Notes under the pieces: model-generated
What the model saw: only the letters and a program-made list of their open reading frames with translations
Told to the model about the DNA's origin: nothing
Databases searched by the model: none
Part shown: positions 17,375 to 26,714 of the stretch, in pieces
How the letters are laid out: each line of letters starts with the position of its first letter
Numbering within the stretch: the stretch's first letter is position 1
Position numbers and translations under genes: made by a program
Assembly (NCBI RefSeq): GCF_900103215.1
Contig: NZ_FNGV01000001.1
Location: 868,001 to 932,000 of the forward strand
Reading direction: 5' to 3'
Length of the DNA stretch: 64,000 bases
From: Kriegella aquimaris
GTDB lineage: Bacteria; Bacteroidota; Bacteroidia; Flavobacteriales; Flavobacteriaceae

Positions 17375-18442
17375 ATGGAGAATAAACTAAAAACAGCTAT
17401 TGCCTTAGGCCTTGTTCCACAGATTATTATTGTGAAATGGTTGGGATATTATCCGGAAATAATAGAAAAATATTATAGTAATGGACTCTATGTATACATT
17501 TCAAAATTTTTCAGAACGTTGTTCGGATGGATTCCTTTTTCTGTAGGTGACCTTCTCTATTTTGCCCTGATATTTATTGCCATCCGCTACATTATCTTAA
17601 ATCGAAAGGGCATTGCCGAACGACCCCTATTATTTGTTCGGAACATATTTATGGTACTCTCCGTGGCCTATTTCACATTCAATTTGCTTTGGGGTCTTAA
17701 TTATTACCGACAACCCATTGCTGAAAATTTGCATCTTGAAGAAACCCATAGTCCAGAAGAACTGATCGCGCTCACTGAGAGGCTTATCGATAAAACCAAT
17801 AAGCTTCAGCTTCAAATTACGGCCGATACGGCACAAATGGTCGTGATACCCTATTCAAAAAAAGAAATATTCGAGAAGACTTTACAAGGTTATCAACATT
17901 TAGAAGCTGAACTTCCTTTTTTGGGCTATAAACATCCGAGCATTAAAAAATCGCTTTTTAGCACGCTTTTGACTTATATGGGATATGGCGGTTATTTAAA
18001 CCCGTTTACTTTGGAGGGACAAGTAAATGGTAGACTGCCCAATTTTCGGTTTCCTGTGGTCAGCGGTCATGAAATTGGTCATCAAGTAGGTTACTCGGCA
18101 GAAAACGAAACGAATTTTATTGGGTATTTGGTTACTGCATCGAACAAAGACCCCTACTTTCAGTATTCGGCGTCGGCATATGCGTTGGGCTATTGTCTGA
18201 ATAATATCAAGATACGGGATGAGATGCAGTTTGAACTACTTTTTTCCAAATTACATCCGGGTGTACGAAAGAATTACCAAGAAATGTCCGATTTCTGGGA
18301 AAGCTTTGAAAACCCCTTGGAGCCGGTTTTTAAGTCAATTTTCAATTCGTTTTTAAAAGCAAATAATCAAGAAGATGGCATTAAGAGTTACAGCAAAGTT
18401 GTTTCACTTTTAGTCAGCTATTATAAAAAACACCCGCTTTAA
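17375..18442 (+). CDS. DUF3810 membrane protein with HExxH motif
   Basis: 355 residues from ATG 17375 (in-frame ATGs at 17315 and 17357 would add up to 20 residues; MENKLKTAIALGLVPQ is how I expect this family to begin). Membrane segments lie near 7-22, 45-65 and 90-110, followed by a soluble part. VSGHEIGHQVGYSAENETNFIGYL contains HExxH with a downstream Glu, the pattern of gluzincin metalloproteases, and LWGLNYYRQP precedes it. DUF3810 members are common in Bacteroidota, function untested. The gene is single and divergent from pepD. Confidence 0.82.
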   Translation: MENKLKTAIALGLVPQIIIVKWLGYYPEIIEKYYSNGLYVYISKFFRTLFGWIPFSVGDLLYFALIFIAIRYIILNRKGIAERPLLFVRNIFMVLSVAYFTFNLLWGLNYYRQPIAENLHLEETHSPEELIALTERLIDKTNKLQLQITADTAQMVVIPYSKKEIFEKTLQGYQHLEAELPFLGYKHPSIKKSLFSTLLTYMGYGGYLNPFTLEGQVNGRLPNFRFPVVSGHEIGHQVGYSAENETNFIGYLVTASNKDPYFQYSASAYALGYCLNNIKIRDEMQFELLFSKLHPGVRKNYQEMSDFWESFENPLEPVFKSIFNSFLKANNQEDGIKSYSKVVSLLVSYYKKHPL

Positions 18443-18588
18443 GATGGTAGTGATAGGGCCACATCGACTTTACGAGGTGAGCAACAATCCGAATACATAA
18501 AATATATTACTTCACTTTCGCCAATCTATTTTTGACAGGCGAAAGATCTGTAGTACTAGTTGCATGTAGAAAATCAAGGCTTCAAGAG

Positions 18589-20904
18589 TTAATAGACCGC
18601 TACCCCTTTTCTCATAATCTTGGCCGTCTCCACCAGATTGACCAGTGCTGTTTTTGTTTCGGGCCAATCACGGGTCTTTAGTCCGCAATCGGGATTGACC
18701 CAAATATGTTCGATAGGCAACAGTTCACTGGCCTTGACCAGCAATGCTTTCATCTCTTTTGTCGATGGCACACGTGGTGAATGAATATCATAAACCCCTG
18801 GACCTATTTCATTTGGGTATTTAAAATCAACAAAAACGTCGAGTAGTTCCATTTCAGAACGTGAAGTTTCAATAGTGATTACATCAGCATCAAGATCGGC
18901 TATGTTGCCGATAATATCATTGAATTCGGCATAACACATGTGGGTGTGAATCTGAGTCGCGTCTTTTACGCTACTTGATGCTATTTTAAATGCTGTTACG
19001 GCCCAATTCAAGTAGGTGTCCCAATTTTCTTTACGCAACGGCAAACCTTCACGGATGGCCGGTTCATCTATTTGTATGATTTTTAATCCTGCGTTTTCCA
19101 GATCGGAAACTTCATCGCGAATAGCCAAGGCTATTTGTTGACAAGTAACCGACCTTGGTTGATCGTTTCTTACAAAAGACCATTGTAAAATAGTCACCGG
19201 GCCCGTCAACATTCCTTTTACCGGACTTGGTGTAAGCGATTGGGCGTATGCCGACCATTTCACGGTCATGGGAGCCGTTCGTGAAACATCGCCAAAAATA
19301 ATAGGGGGTTTTACACACCTACTGCCATAACTCTGCACCCAACCAAAACTGGTAAAAGCAAAACCTTCAAGTTTTTCTCCAAAGTATTCCACCATGTCGT
19401 TACGCTCAAATTCACCGTGCACCAGAACATCGACCCCTATTTCTTCCTGAAAACGAATGGTATCTTCGGTCTCTTTACGCAAGAGAAGGTCATACGCTTC
19501 CTGGGTCAATTCATTTCTTTTAAACTTGGCCCTCCATTGCCTTACTTCCTTGGTTTGAGGAAAAGATCCTATGGTCGTCGTCGGAAACAAGGGCAGCCCA
19601 AGTGCATTCTTCTGTTGCTTTTGACGCAACGAAAATCCGGATATTCTCTGCGAATCTTTTACTGTCAAACCGGATACCCGCAACTTCACTTTTTGATCAT
19701 GTACCAATTTTGAGTTTCTTCGATTGTTATTTGCCAATTTGTTTGCCACACGTTTTTTAGATAGTTCTTCGGTTATAGTTTCGCTAGCCAATTTTTTAAG
19801 GGTGACCAATTCGGCTACTTTCTGTTTGGTAAAGGCCAGCCACGTTTTCACTTCACTGGGCAGACTTTTAGTATTCGTTTCGATATCGAGGTCATACGGA
19901 CAGTGCAAAAAGGAACAGGACGAAGCCACCCACACCTTATCCTCCCCCAACATATCAACGGCTTTACTGATGGTTCGCAAGGAATCTTCAAAGTCATTTT
20001 TCCATATATTTCTTCCGTCGACGACGCCCAAAGAAAGTGTCAACTCTTTATTAAGATATTCAGCATCTAAAATATCATCTAGTTGCAATTGGCATCGCAC
20101 CAAGTCTAAATGCAAAGCGTGAACAGGTAGCGCCAAGGCGGTCTTTAGATTCTCTCCATAACATTCAAAGTAATTCGTTACGATTACCTTCAATTCAGGG
20201 AATGCCTCAGCAATTTCACGATACACACTGTCAATGGCCTTTTGTTCATTTTTCTTTAGGTTCAAAGCCAAACAAGGTTCATCGAACTGAACGTATGTCA
20301 TGCCCTGTTCTTGCAATTGAGTCAGAAGTTCCAAATAGACCGGAAGGAGTTTATCGAGCAATTCAAGTCTATGAAAACCCGCCTCTTTTTCTTTTCCTAA
20401 CAAAAGGTAAGTAACCGGACCAATAATAACTGGCTTGGTCTTGATTCCTAGTACCAATGCCTCTTTGTATTCATCTACGATTTTTGAGGAAAACAATTCG
20501 AACGTCTGGTTCTTATCAAATTCAGGTACGATATAATGGTAATTGGTGTCGAACCATTTTGTCATCTCCATGGCTTTGATGTCAAAACCATCCTCTTGTA
20601 TTCCGCGTGCCATGGCGAAGTACAAATCAAGTTGGCTTTTGCTATTCTTAACTTCGGAAAAGCGCTTCGGAATGCACCCCAAGGTCAATGACATATCGAG
20701 CACCTGATCATAAAAAGAAAAGTCATTGGAAGGGATTAAATCAACCCCCGATTCTTTCTGAAACGACCAATTCTTTTGTTTTATAAGCGCTCCTACCGTA
20801 ACAAGGTCGTCAACGGAACCGAATCCCTTCCAGTAGTTTTCAGATGCTTTTTTTAATTCTCTCTTTTCCCCAATTCTAGGGAAACCCAATACGTTGGTTT
20901 TCAT
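18589..20904 (-). CDS. metE: cobalamin-independent methionine synthase
   Basis: 771 residues, full length. Transfers the methyl group of methyltetrahydrofolate-polyglutamate to homocysteine. It starts MKTNVLGFPRIGEKRELKKASENYWKG, shows the second TIM-barrel start FPTTTIGSFPQTKEVRQWR, and the zinc ligands in HMCYAEF and NPDCGLKTR, as well as QIDEPAIREGLPL. It is divergent from an Lrp/AsnC gene, sharing 156 bases. No SAM or cobalamin riboswitch fold fits the short leader, so control is more likely at the promoter. Confidence 0.98.
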   Translation of the reverse strand: MKTNVLGFPRIGEKRELKKASENYWKGFGSVDDLVTVGALIKQKNWSFQKESGVDLIPSNDFSFYDQVLDMSLTLGCIPKRFSEVKNSKSQLDLYFAMARGIQEDGFDIKAMEMTKWFDTNYHYIVPEFDKNQTFELFSSKIVDEYKEALVLGIKTKPVIIGPVTYLLLGKEKEAGFHRLELLDKLLPVYLELLTQLQEQGMTYVQFDEPCLALNLKKNEQKAIDSVYREIAEAFPELKVIVTNYFECYGENLKTALALPVHALHLDLVRCQLQLDDILDAEYLNKELTLSLGVVDGRNIWKNDFEDSLRTISKAVDMLGEDKVWVASSCSFLHCPYDLDIETNTKSLPSEVKTWLAFTKQKVAELVTLKKLASETITEELSKKRVANKLANNNRRNSKLVHDQKVKLRVSGLTVKDSQRISGFSLRQKQQKNALGLPLFPTTTIGSFPQTKEVRQWRAKFKRNELTQEAYDLLLRKETEDTIRFQEEIGVDVLVHGEFERNDMVEYFGEKLEGFAFTSFGWVQSYGSRCVKPPIIFGDVSRTAPMTVKWSAYAQSLTPSPVKGMLTGPVTILQWSFVRNDQPRSVTCQQIALAIRDEVSDLENAGLKIIQIDEPAIREGLPLRKENWDTYLNWAVTAFKIASSSVKDATQIHTHMCYAEFNDIIGNIADLDADVITIETSRSEMELLDVFVDFKYPNEIGPGVYDIHSPRVPSTKEMKALLVKASELLPIEHIWVNPDCGLKTRDWPETKTALVNLVETAKIMRKGVAVY

Positions 20905-20929
20905 GTTTTAAAAAGTGTTAAATTCCGTT

Positions 20930-20959
20930 CAAAATTACGTAGAACGAACTTTAATCCAA
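20930..20959 (-). promoter_or_regulatory. metE promoter, TTG-N19-TAATTTTG, with overlapping inverted repeat
   Basis: On the minus strand TTG (20957-20959) and TAATTTTG (20930-20937) are 19 bases apart, a full match to the Bacteroidota consensus; the leader would be about 20 bases. CGTTC at 20926-20930 and GAACG at 20942-20946 form an inverted repeat over the -7 box and spacer, a possible operator for the neighbouring Lrp/AsnC protein (inference). Confidence 0.65.
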
Positions 20960-21060
20960 GTAAAACAATAAAGTAGGATAAAAAACCTATTTTTAAACAT
21001 TTTTAAGACTAAATATTCTTTTGAACCGTCGATTTCAGAACCATTTTAGAAAAAAAAACT

Positions 21061-21522
21061 ATGAAAAACCTTGATGCCACCGATATTGAAATATTAAAAA
21101 TCTTACAAAATGATTCTAATATCACTACAAAGGAGTTAGCAAAAGAAGTTCACTTGTCTTCTACCCCTGTTTTTGAACGTACCAAACGGTTGGAAAAAAC
21201 GGGCTACATCAAAAAATACATCGCCGTTCTAAGTGAAGAAAAACTGAACCGGGCGTTGACCGTTTTTTGTCATGTCAAATTGAAAGAACATACCAAGACC
21301 ATAGGCCACAAGTTTGTTCAAGATATTCAATCGTTGAACGCGGTGACCGAATGTTATAACATTTCCGGAGATTATGATTTCTTATTGAAAGTATTGGTCA
21401 GGGATATGAAACATTATCAAGATTTCGTTCTAAACCAGTTGGGTTCCGTACAAAATATTGGCAGTGTGCAAAGTACGTTTGCCATGGGCAAAATAAAACA
21501 CACCCATGCCGTTCCCTTTTAG
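21061..21522 (+). CDS. Lrp/AsnC family transcriptional regulator
   Basis: 153 residues. N-terminal winged helix-turn-helix (LDATDIEILKILQNDSNITTKELAKEVHLSSTPVFERTKRLEKTGYIKKYIAVL) followed by a RAM/AsnC ligand-binding domain (VTECYNISGDYDFLLKVLVRDMKHYQDFVLNQL, GSVQNIGSVQSTFAMGKIK). These proteins form octamers and respond to amino acids. Divergent position next to metE suggests that it controls metE, with methionine or a related amino acid as a possible ligand; both points are inference. ATG is preceded by an A-rich stretch without Shine-Dalgarno site. Confidence 0.92.
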   Translation: MKNLDATDIEILKILQNDSNITTKELAKEVHLSSTPVFERTKRLEKTGYIKKYIAVLSEEKLNRALTVFCHVKLKEHTKTIGHKFVQDIQSLNAVTECYNISGDYDFLLKVLVRDMKHYQDFVLNQLGSVQNIGSVQSTFAMGKIKHTHAVPF

Positions 21523-21566
21523 GGTCGGGATACATTAAATACCCCATTACTCAAGAACGTAGTATT

Positions 21567-22766
21567 TTAGATAATTGCTTGAGTGGGAATAAAAGTCACC
21601 AATTCTCCCTTTTGATAGGGCTCTTCCTTTGGTCGAAGCAATACAAATCCCGCTGATTTCGATAAACTGGTCAAATCGCCAGACCCTCCATCCTTTAAAA
21701 GCCGAGCATGTAAACTTGCTTTCTCCCAGTGCACAGTGACTTGTACAAAGCGGACAAAAGGAGGATCGATTTGTATCGGTTCATCCAAAATTACCTGATG
21801 TTCGGCATGAGGCAGTCCCAAAGTATTGGTCAACCATGGTAAAAAATAAACATGGTAATTCGCAAAGGTCGAAACGGGATTGCCCGGAAAGGAAAACACC
21901 ACCGTATTTAACTCTTCTTGTACACCAAACCAAAAAGGTTTGCCAGGTCGTTGCCACACTTTATGAAAAACTTTCCGTACCCCAAGTGCCTCCATAGCAT
22001 CGGGTATAAAATCGAATTTTCCTTTTGAAACACCACCACTTAACAATAAAACATCATAATGTTGCAATGCTTCTTCCAGGGCGTTTTCAATAATTTCCTG
22101 ATCATCTAAAAGATGTAGGCTTGTGGCACTAATATTTTCATCAGCCAGAGCGGCGGCCAAGGAAAGCGTATTCGATTTCCTAATTTGATGTGGCAAGGGC
22201 GTTTCTGAAACTTCAACAAGTTCATTTCCTGTAGAAATCACACAAATTTTCGGATTTCTTCTAACCTTTACTTCTGCTTTCCCTACGGATGCCAACACTC
22301 CGATATCGGCCGCGGTAACACGTTTGCCTTTCTTTAAAAGTATCGCCCCTAATTTTTCATCGTTTCCTTTGACATGAATATTCTGTCCCTTTTTTGGCTT
22401 TTTTGAAATTGTAGCGGTACCATTTATTATGGTCAACTCTTCGTACATGATGACCGTATCAGCAGCGTTGGGAACTACCGCGCCAGTCATTATTTCGTAG
22501 CAATTTGGCCCGTTACTTAGTGTTTGTTGTGCCATGCCGGCACTTAACACCCCTTCCACCTTAAAAGTCACGGTTCCTTTCTCAACAGCGGCATAATTCA
22601 GTGCGATACCGTCTTTAGTCGACCGATTAAAAGGTGGGAAATCTCTATCAGCCTTTATATCTTCGGCCAATACCCTTCCATTGCTTTCCGTCAATGGCAC
22701 TGTTTCCATTCCCAAATCAAAAGTATGCTGCAGTACTTTTTTATATGCTTCGTCAAAATCTATCAT
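21567..22766 (-). CDS. moeA: molybdopterin molybdotransferase
   Basis: 399 residues. MoeA inserts molybdate into adenylylated molybdopterin. It shows the expected order: N-terminal FDEAYKKVLQHTFDLGMETVPLTESNGRVLAEDI, DRDFPPFNRSTKDGIAL (active-site region), MTGAVVPNAADTVIMYEE, the nucleotide-binding domain with ICVISTGNELVEV, DVLLLSGGVSKGKFDFIPDAM and FSFPGNPVSTFANYHVYFLPWL, and a C-terminal beta barrel. Its start overlaps the stop of the TauE-type gene by 4 bases, so it is the last gene of the cofactor operon. Confidence 0.96.
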   Translation of the reverse strand: MIDFDEAYKKVLQHTFDLGMETVPLTESNGRVLAEDIKADRDFPPFNRSTKDGIALNYAAVEKGTVTFKVEGVLSAGMAQQTLSNGPNCYEIMTGAVVPNAADTVIMYEELTIINGTATISKKPKKGQNIHVKGNDEKLGAILLKKGKRVTAADIGVLASVGKAEVKVRRNPKICVISTGNELVEVSETPLPHQIRKSNTLSLAAALADENISATSLHLLDDQEIIENALEEALQHYDVLLLSGGVSKGKFDFIPDAMEALGVRKVFHKVWQRPGKPFWFGVQEELNTVVFSFPGNPVSTFANYHVYFLPWLTNTLGLPHAEHQVILDEPIQIDPPFVRFVQVTVHWEKASLHARLLKDGGSGDLTSLSKSAGFVLLRPKEEPYQKGELVTFIPTQAII

Positions 22767-23533
22767 AACAATCCTAATCCATTTACTAACAATACTCGAA
22801 TACCGACAACAAATACCAACAGAGCAGTTATTCGTTTAATGCCCTTCGACGTCAACCTTTTCAAGCTTACACGGATACCTACTTGTCCGCCAAGAAGTAC
22901 CGCTCCTACCAGTGCCAAGGTCTCGGTCATTGGGAGTTCCAAAGTGTGTGCGGTGACCAATCCACCAAGTCCAGAAATGGAATTTACCAAAATAAAAAAA
23001 CTAGCCAAGGCCGCAATTTTAATCGATTTTGCCCATTTCATATGATTTAACACCGGGGCTAAAAATATACCTCCTCCAATACCTACCACTCCGGACAAGA
23101 GTCCAATTGCTCCGCCAATAACATAACTAAAATATTTCGGGTAGGTTTTAATATTTTCCGAAGTAAAGGCCTTGCTGTAGGTTTGCCAGGTGAGCAACAC
23201 AGAGGAAACTATCAATGAACATCCTAAAATGATAAAAAACACTTCCTCTTTCAATCGAAATGAAGCTCCTAAAAAAGCCATTGGAATACTAGCCAGTACA
23301 AAGGGAAGAAAATCACGTAATTTGGCATGCCCATGCTTAAAATATAAATAAGTGCTACCTGAAACCACAACCAAGTTGCAAACGAGGGCAATACTCCGAA
23401 TAGCAAAAAAACTAACTACAAATAGGGACAAAAGGGCCAAATAACTAGATCCCCCACCGAAACCTACCGACGAGTATAATGTGGCCACAATAAAAAAGCC
23501 GATACACAATACGAGAAGTGTTTCACTTGCCAA
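22763..23533 (-). CDS. TauE/SafE-type anion exporter
   Basis: 256 residues with seven or eight membrane segments. The paired signature is present: VATLYSSVGFGGGSSYLALL at the N-terminus and GLLSGVVGIGGGIFLAPVLNHMKW in the middle. TauE/SafE proteins are thought to move sulfite, sulfoacetate or other organosulfur anions. The gene is embedded in the molybdenum cofactor cluster, overlapping moeA and moeB, so a link to sulfur transfer or to a molybdenum enzyme such as sulfite oxidase is possible (inference). The only start near the N-terminus is TTG at 23533. Confidence 0.85.
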   Translation of the reverse strand: MASETLLVLCIGFFIVATLYSSVGFGGGSSYLALLSLFVVSFFAIRSIALVCNLVVVSGSTYLYFKHGHAKLRDFLPFVLASIPMAFLGASFRLKEEVFFIILGCSLIVSSVLLTWQTYSKAFTSENIKTYPKYFSYVIGGAIGLLSGVVGIGGGIFLAPVLNHMKWAKSIKIAALASFFILVNSISGLGGLVTAHTLELPMTETLALVGAVLLGGQVGIRVSLKRLTSKGIKRITALLVFVVGIRVLLVNGLGLL

Positions 23534-24596
23534 CGGATTGGAAATTTAAATTGTTCATACCTCCGTTTACATTGATAAAGGTGGCGTTCGGTCTTATTTT
23601 TCGAAGTTTCGAAATTGCCTTTTTACTTCGAATACCCGATTGGCAAATCATATAAATCGGTTCATCGAATACTATCTTTTCAATGGATTCATCTATAATC
23701 CCGAGGGGGATATTGTGCGCTCCTTCTAGATGAACCCTCTTGAATTCTTTTGGAGTTCTAACATCGATTACCTGAATAGTGTTGGTTTGCAACAAATTCA
23801 GAAATGCTTCCGATGATATCGACGATTCTTCGATCGAACAATCAAAATCATAGCTAGGGTTGAGTTCCTTAATATTTAAGTTCTCTGGAATAAGGGGGAA
23901 TTTAATTTTTCTTGAATTTTGTGACAAACCATCGAACAACAATAGTTTTCCTGACAGCACCTCGCCCACTCCCGTAATCATCTTCACTACTTCCAATGCT
24001 TGGAAATTTCCGATAATCCCAGGAATAATGCCCAATACCCCATTTGCATTACAGTCGGGAACTTCATCGGCCTGAGGCATCGTCGGAAAAATACAACGAT
24101 AGGTAGGTCCGCCTTTATAATTAAAAACACTTACTTGTCCCTCAAAACTATGCAGCGCCCCATATACAAAAGGTTTCTTAAGTATCACACAGGCATCGTT
24201 AATTAAATACCGGGTCGGAAAATTATCAGAGGCATCAACTACCATATCATAATCCGCCAAAATATCAAACACATTTTCCCGACTCAAATAAGTGGTATGA
24301 CCAATCAGAGTGGTCTCCGAATTCTGTTGCTCTAATTTTTCAATCGCTACGACAACTTTGGGAAGCCCAATGTCATTTTCACTATAAAGCACTTGACGCT
24401 GTAAATTGGTAAGGGCCACCACATCATTGTCAACAATGCCTAACGTGCCTACGCCCATCGCATTGAGATAGGTAAGTACCGGTACACCCAAACCACCTGC
24501 TCCAACGACCAAGACTTTGGCCAACGAAAGCTTGCGTTGCGCCTCGCTGCCAAAACCGTCTAAAATAGTCTGTCTGATGTAACGTTCATGGTTCAT
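23523..24596 (-). CDS. moeB: MoeB/ThiF-type adenylyltransferase with rhodanese domain
   Basis: 357 residues. The N-terminal two-thirds is an E1-like adenylylating enzyme: RYIRQTILDGFGSEAQRKL, VLVVGAGGLGVPVLTYLNAMGVGTLGIVDNDVV (nucleotide loop), NLQRQVLY, VDASDNFPTRYLINDAC. The last about 95 residues form a rhodanese domain with an active-site Cys in YMICQSGIRSKKAI. It should activate the C-terminal Gly-Gly of MoaD and may hand over sulfur in the same chain. It overlaps mobA by 4 bases (ATGA). Confidence 0.94.
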   Translation of the reverse strand: MNHERYIRQTILDGFGSEAQRKLSLAKVLVVGAGGLGVPVLTYLNAMGVGTLGIVDNDVVALTNLQRQVLYSENDIGLPKVVVAIEKLEQQNSETTLIGHTTYLSRENVFDILADYDMVVDASDNFPTRYLINDACVILKKPFVYGALHSFEGQVSVFNYKGGPTYRCIFPTMPQADEVPDCNANGVLGIIPGIIGNFQALEVVKMITGVGEVLSGKLLLFDGLSQNSRKIKFPLIPENLNIKELNPSYDFDCSIEESSISSEAFLNLLQTNTIQVIDVRTPKEFKRVHLEGAHNIPLGIIDESIEKIVFDEPIYMICQSGIRSKKAISKLRKIRPNATFINVNGGMNNLNFQSVGK

Positions 24597-25192
24597 GATG
24601 TTGCCAACTTAAGCAGTGCTGCTTTGTATTCTTCTTCTGAATTGGCATTCAGCAGTACATTTTCATTTTCTGGAAAAACCAATTTTACATTATCGTTGTT
24701 AATCAAAAATTTGCGCGGGCAGGTTCCGTTGCCGTTATTTAGGTACTGCACAGATTCTTCTAGTGCTTTAGCTTCCCAAATGGCACATAAGGGTTCCGGT
24801 AACGGGTCTTCTTTCTGTGCGAAGGCAGTTGCGGCCGCATTTGGATCTCGAGCGGCAATCAATTGCTGCAACGCGAGCAAATCGATCAAAGGTAAATCAC
24901 AAGCCAATACCAACCAGGCCACATCAGGGTGCTTGCTGTGCGCTGACAATAAGCCATTGTACGGACCCTTAAATTTATCTTCGTCCGCAATCGTGGCAAA
25001 GCCAAAAGGCACTTCCGATTCTTGTTCTTTCCGTAAACTGATAAATGTTCGATCACAGACCCTATCCAACAATTGATACAGGTATTCCCGTTGCGGCATA
25101 CCGTGATAAGTTATGAGTCCCTTATCAGTTCCCATACGGGTACTTTTTCCTCCTGACAATACCAATCCGTATAACTTACCTCCCAAAATCAT
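24593..25192 (-). CDS. mobA: molybdenum cofactor guanylyltransferase-like protein
   Basis: 199 residues from ATG 25192. The longer reading from 25243 is rejected because the conserved nucleotidyltransferase start LYGLVLSGGKSTRMGTDKGLITYHG begins just after ATG 25192 and a strong AGGAGG lies 5 bases before it. Further motifs are FATIADEDKFKGPYNGLLSA and WLVLACDLPLID. MobA attaches GMP to molybdopterin to give the dinucleotide cofactor. The start lies inside the moaC 3-prime end (17-base overlap). Confidence 0.88.
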   Translation of the reverse strand: MILGGKLYGLVLSGGKSTRMGTDKGLITYHGMPQREYLYQLLDRVCDRTFISLRKEQESEVPFGFATIADEDKFKGPYNGLLSAHSKHPDVAWLVLACDLPLIDLLALQQLIAARDPNAAATAFAQKEDPLPEPLCAIWEAKALEESVQYLNNGNGTCPRKFLINNDNVKLVFPENENVLLNANSEEEYKAALLKLATS

Positions 25193-25649
25193 TTTTTCCT
25201 CCTGTTTTTTGTTCCAACTGAATTTCAGATATTTTAATATCATGTGAAAGCGCCTTGCACATATCGTAAATGGTCAGTGCACTTACTGACACCCCAGTTA
25301 AGGCTTCCATTTCAACCCCGGTGCGCTCATTGCATTTTACCATACAGGTAATCGACAAAGCATTCCCCTTGGGTTCTATATCGATATCTACTTTTGAAAG
25401 GTTTAGCTGATGGCACAAGGGTATAAGTTCCGAAGTTTTTTTTACCGCTTGAATACCTGCAATAATCGCGGTCTGAAGAATGCTTCCCTTTTTGCCCAAA
25501 AAATCTTGTGCCGCCAACGTATCGAATACGTCTTGCGGGAAAATGACTTTTCCTGAAGCTATGGCCGTACGCACGGTAATTTCTTTATTGGAAACATCGA
25601 CCATCGCAGCATTGCCCGATGCATCTATATGTGACAGTGTTTTATCCAT
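25176..25649 (-). CDS. moaC: cyclic pyranopterin monophosphate synthase
   Basis: 157 residues, normal size. With MoaA it converts GTP to cyclic pyranopterin phosphate. Signature stretches: LSHIDASGNAAMVDVSNKEITVRTA, TAIIAGIQAVKKTSELIPLCHQLNLSKVDIDIE (contains the catalytic Lys/His region), CNERTGVEMEALTGVSVSALTIYDMCKAL and the C-terminal ISEIQLEQKTGGKNDF. Its ATG is one base from the moaA stop, so moaA and moaC are tightly coupled. Confidence 0.97.
   Translation of the reverse strand: MDKTLSHIDASGNAAMVDVSNKEITVRTAIASGKVIFPQDVFDTLAAQDFLGKKGSILQTAIIAGIQAVKKTSELIPLCHQLNLSKVDIDIEPKGNALSITCMVKCNERTGVEMEALTGVSVSALTIYDMCKALSHDIKISEIQLEQKTGGKNDFGR
25198..25203 (-). promoter_or_regulatory. Shine-Dalgarno site AGGAGG for mobA
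   Basis: AGGAGG on the minus strand, 5 bases before ATG 25192 and inside the last codons of moaC. Genes of this phylum usually lack such a site, so this one fixes the mobA start and suggests that ribosomes re-initiate inside the moaC end. Confidence 0.7.
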
Positions 25650-26633
25650 CTATCCGCCAATTGAAGTCATTGAATTACTAAAAACACCCTTATATTTTTG
25701 TTGCGCTTCGAATCCGGTTTTTGCCCGGCTTCCTACCGCCTTTAAAATTTGTTGCTTTACGTTTTCCTCGGAATGTTCGGCGCGTAGAATTTCACGAAGG
25801 TTCATACTGGGCTTGGCATACAAACAAGTGATGACGTCACCGGTAGCCGATATTCGCAGCCGATTGCAGCTACCACAAAAGGTTCTGCTAAACGAAGGTA
25901 TCACTCCGAAAGAACCTTTAAAACCAGGAATTTTATAATTTATAGAGGTCGAAGTTTCTGGTGAGTCCAATTTATAATAGTCAGGATAGGCTTCCCGTAC
26001 AAATTCTAGAATACGTTTATAATCCCAAGCAATTTTATCAAAAGTCTTAGAACCCCCGTTGAAGGGCATTTCTTCAAGAAACCTGACCGAGACATCAAAA
26101 TGCCGGGTCAACTCTAACATGGGAATTATATCTTCGGTATTCTGCCCTTCCAAAGCAATAAAATTAATGCGGACATTAAACCCTTCGGTAATCAAACGTA
26201 AAATATTATTGTGAACCGTATCGTATTGATCTCGACGGGTAATTTTTTCAAAGGTCTCCCGATTTATGGCATCCATACTGACGTTGATATTCAATATGCC
26301 CAACTCTTTCAACTCGTCGATAAAAGGACCGATGACCGTAGCATTGGTCGTTACCGAAATATCGTTTAGCCCTTCCAACTTCGCAAGTTGGCGTAGCAGA
26401 ACCATCAAGTCTTTACGTACAAATGGCTCGCCACCAGTAATCCTGATTTTATCGATACCTTGGGAAACCAGTATTTCACTTAGCCGCGACAATTCATCAA
26501 TCGTAAACAACTTATCGTTCTTGGCAAAATCCGCCCCCTCTGCTGGCATACAATAATTGCAGCGCAGATTACAACGGTCGGTTACGGCCAATCGCAAGTA
26601 ATTTATTTTCCTATTGTGATTGTCTATCAACAT
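25650..26633 (-). CDS. moaA: GTP 3',8-cyclase (radical SAM)
   Basis: 327 residues from ATG 26633 (a TTG at 26648 would add five residues). Radical SAM enzyme of molybdopterin synthesis. The N-terminal iron-sulfur motif is TDRCNLRCNYCMPAEG (CxxxCxxC), then KIRITGGEPFVRKDLMVLL, VTTNATVIGPFIDEL and the C-terminal second cluster ligands in FCGSCNRLRISATGDVITCLYAKP. It does not end with the usual Gly-Gly at the exact terminus but in TSIGG, which fits. About 80 bases separate it from moaE. Confidence 0.97.
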   Translation of the reverse strand: MLIDNHNRKINYLRLAVTDRCNLRCNYCMPAEGADFAKNDKLFTIDELSRLSEILVSQGIDKIRITGGEPFVRKDLMVLLRQLAKLEGLNDISVTTNATVIGPFIDELKELGILNINVSMDAINRETFEKITRRDQYDTVHNNILRLITEGFNVRINFIALEGQNTEDIIPMLELTRHFDVSVRFLEEMPFNGGSKTFDKIAWDYKRILEFVREAYPDYYKLDSPETSTSINYKIPGFKGSFGVIPSFSRTFCGSCNRLRISATGDVITCLYAKPSMNLREILRAEHSEENVKQQILKAVGSRAKTGFEAQQKYKGVFSNSMTSIGG

Positions 26634-26714
26634 ATTTTTCACGTTCAACTTCTTTGGATTCCAGACCGACTATCGGTTCAGCATTCTGGCAAATAGCTCT
26701 GTTCGGTAGATGAC

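Noticed and set aside
20905-20960. Riboswitch upstream of metE
   Set aside because: A well-matched promoter lies about 25 bases from the ATG, leaving no room for an aptamer, and no paired G+C-rich helices are visible.
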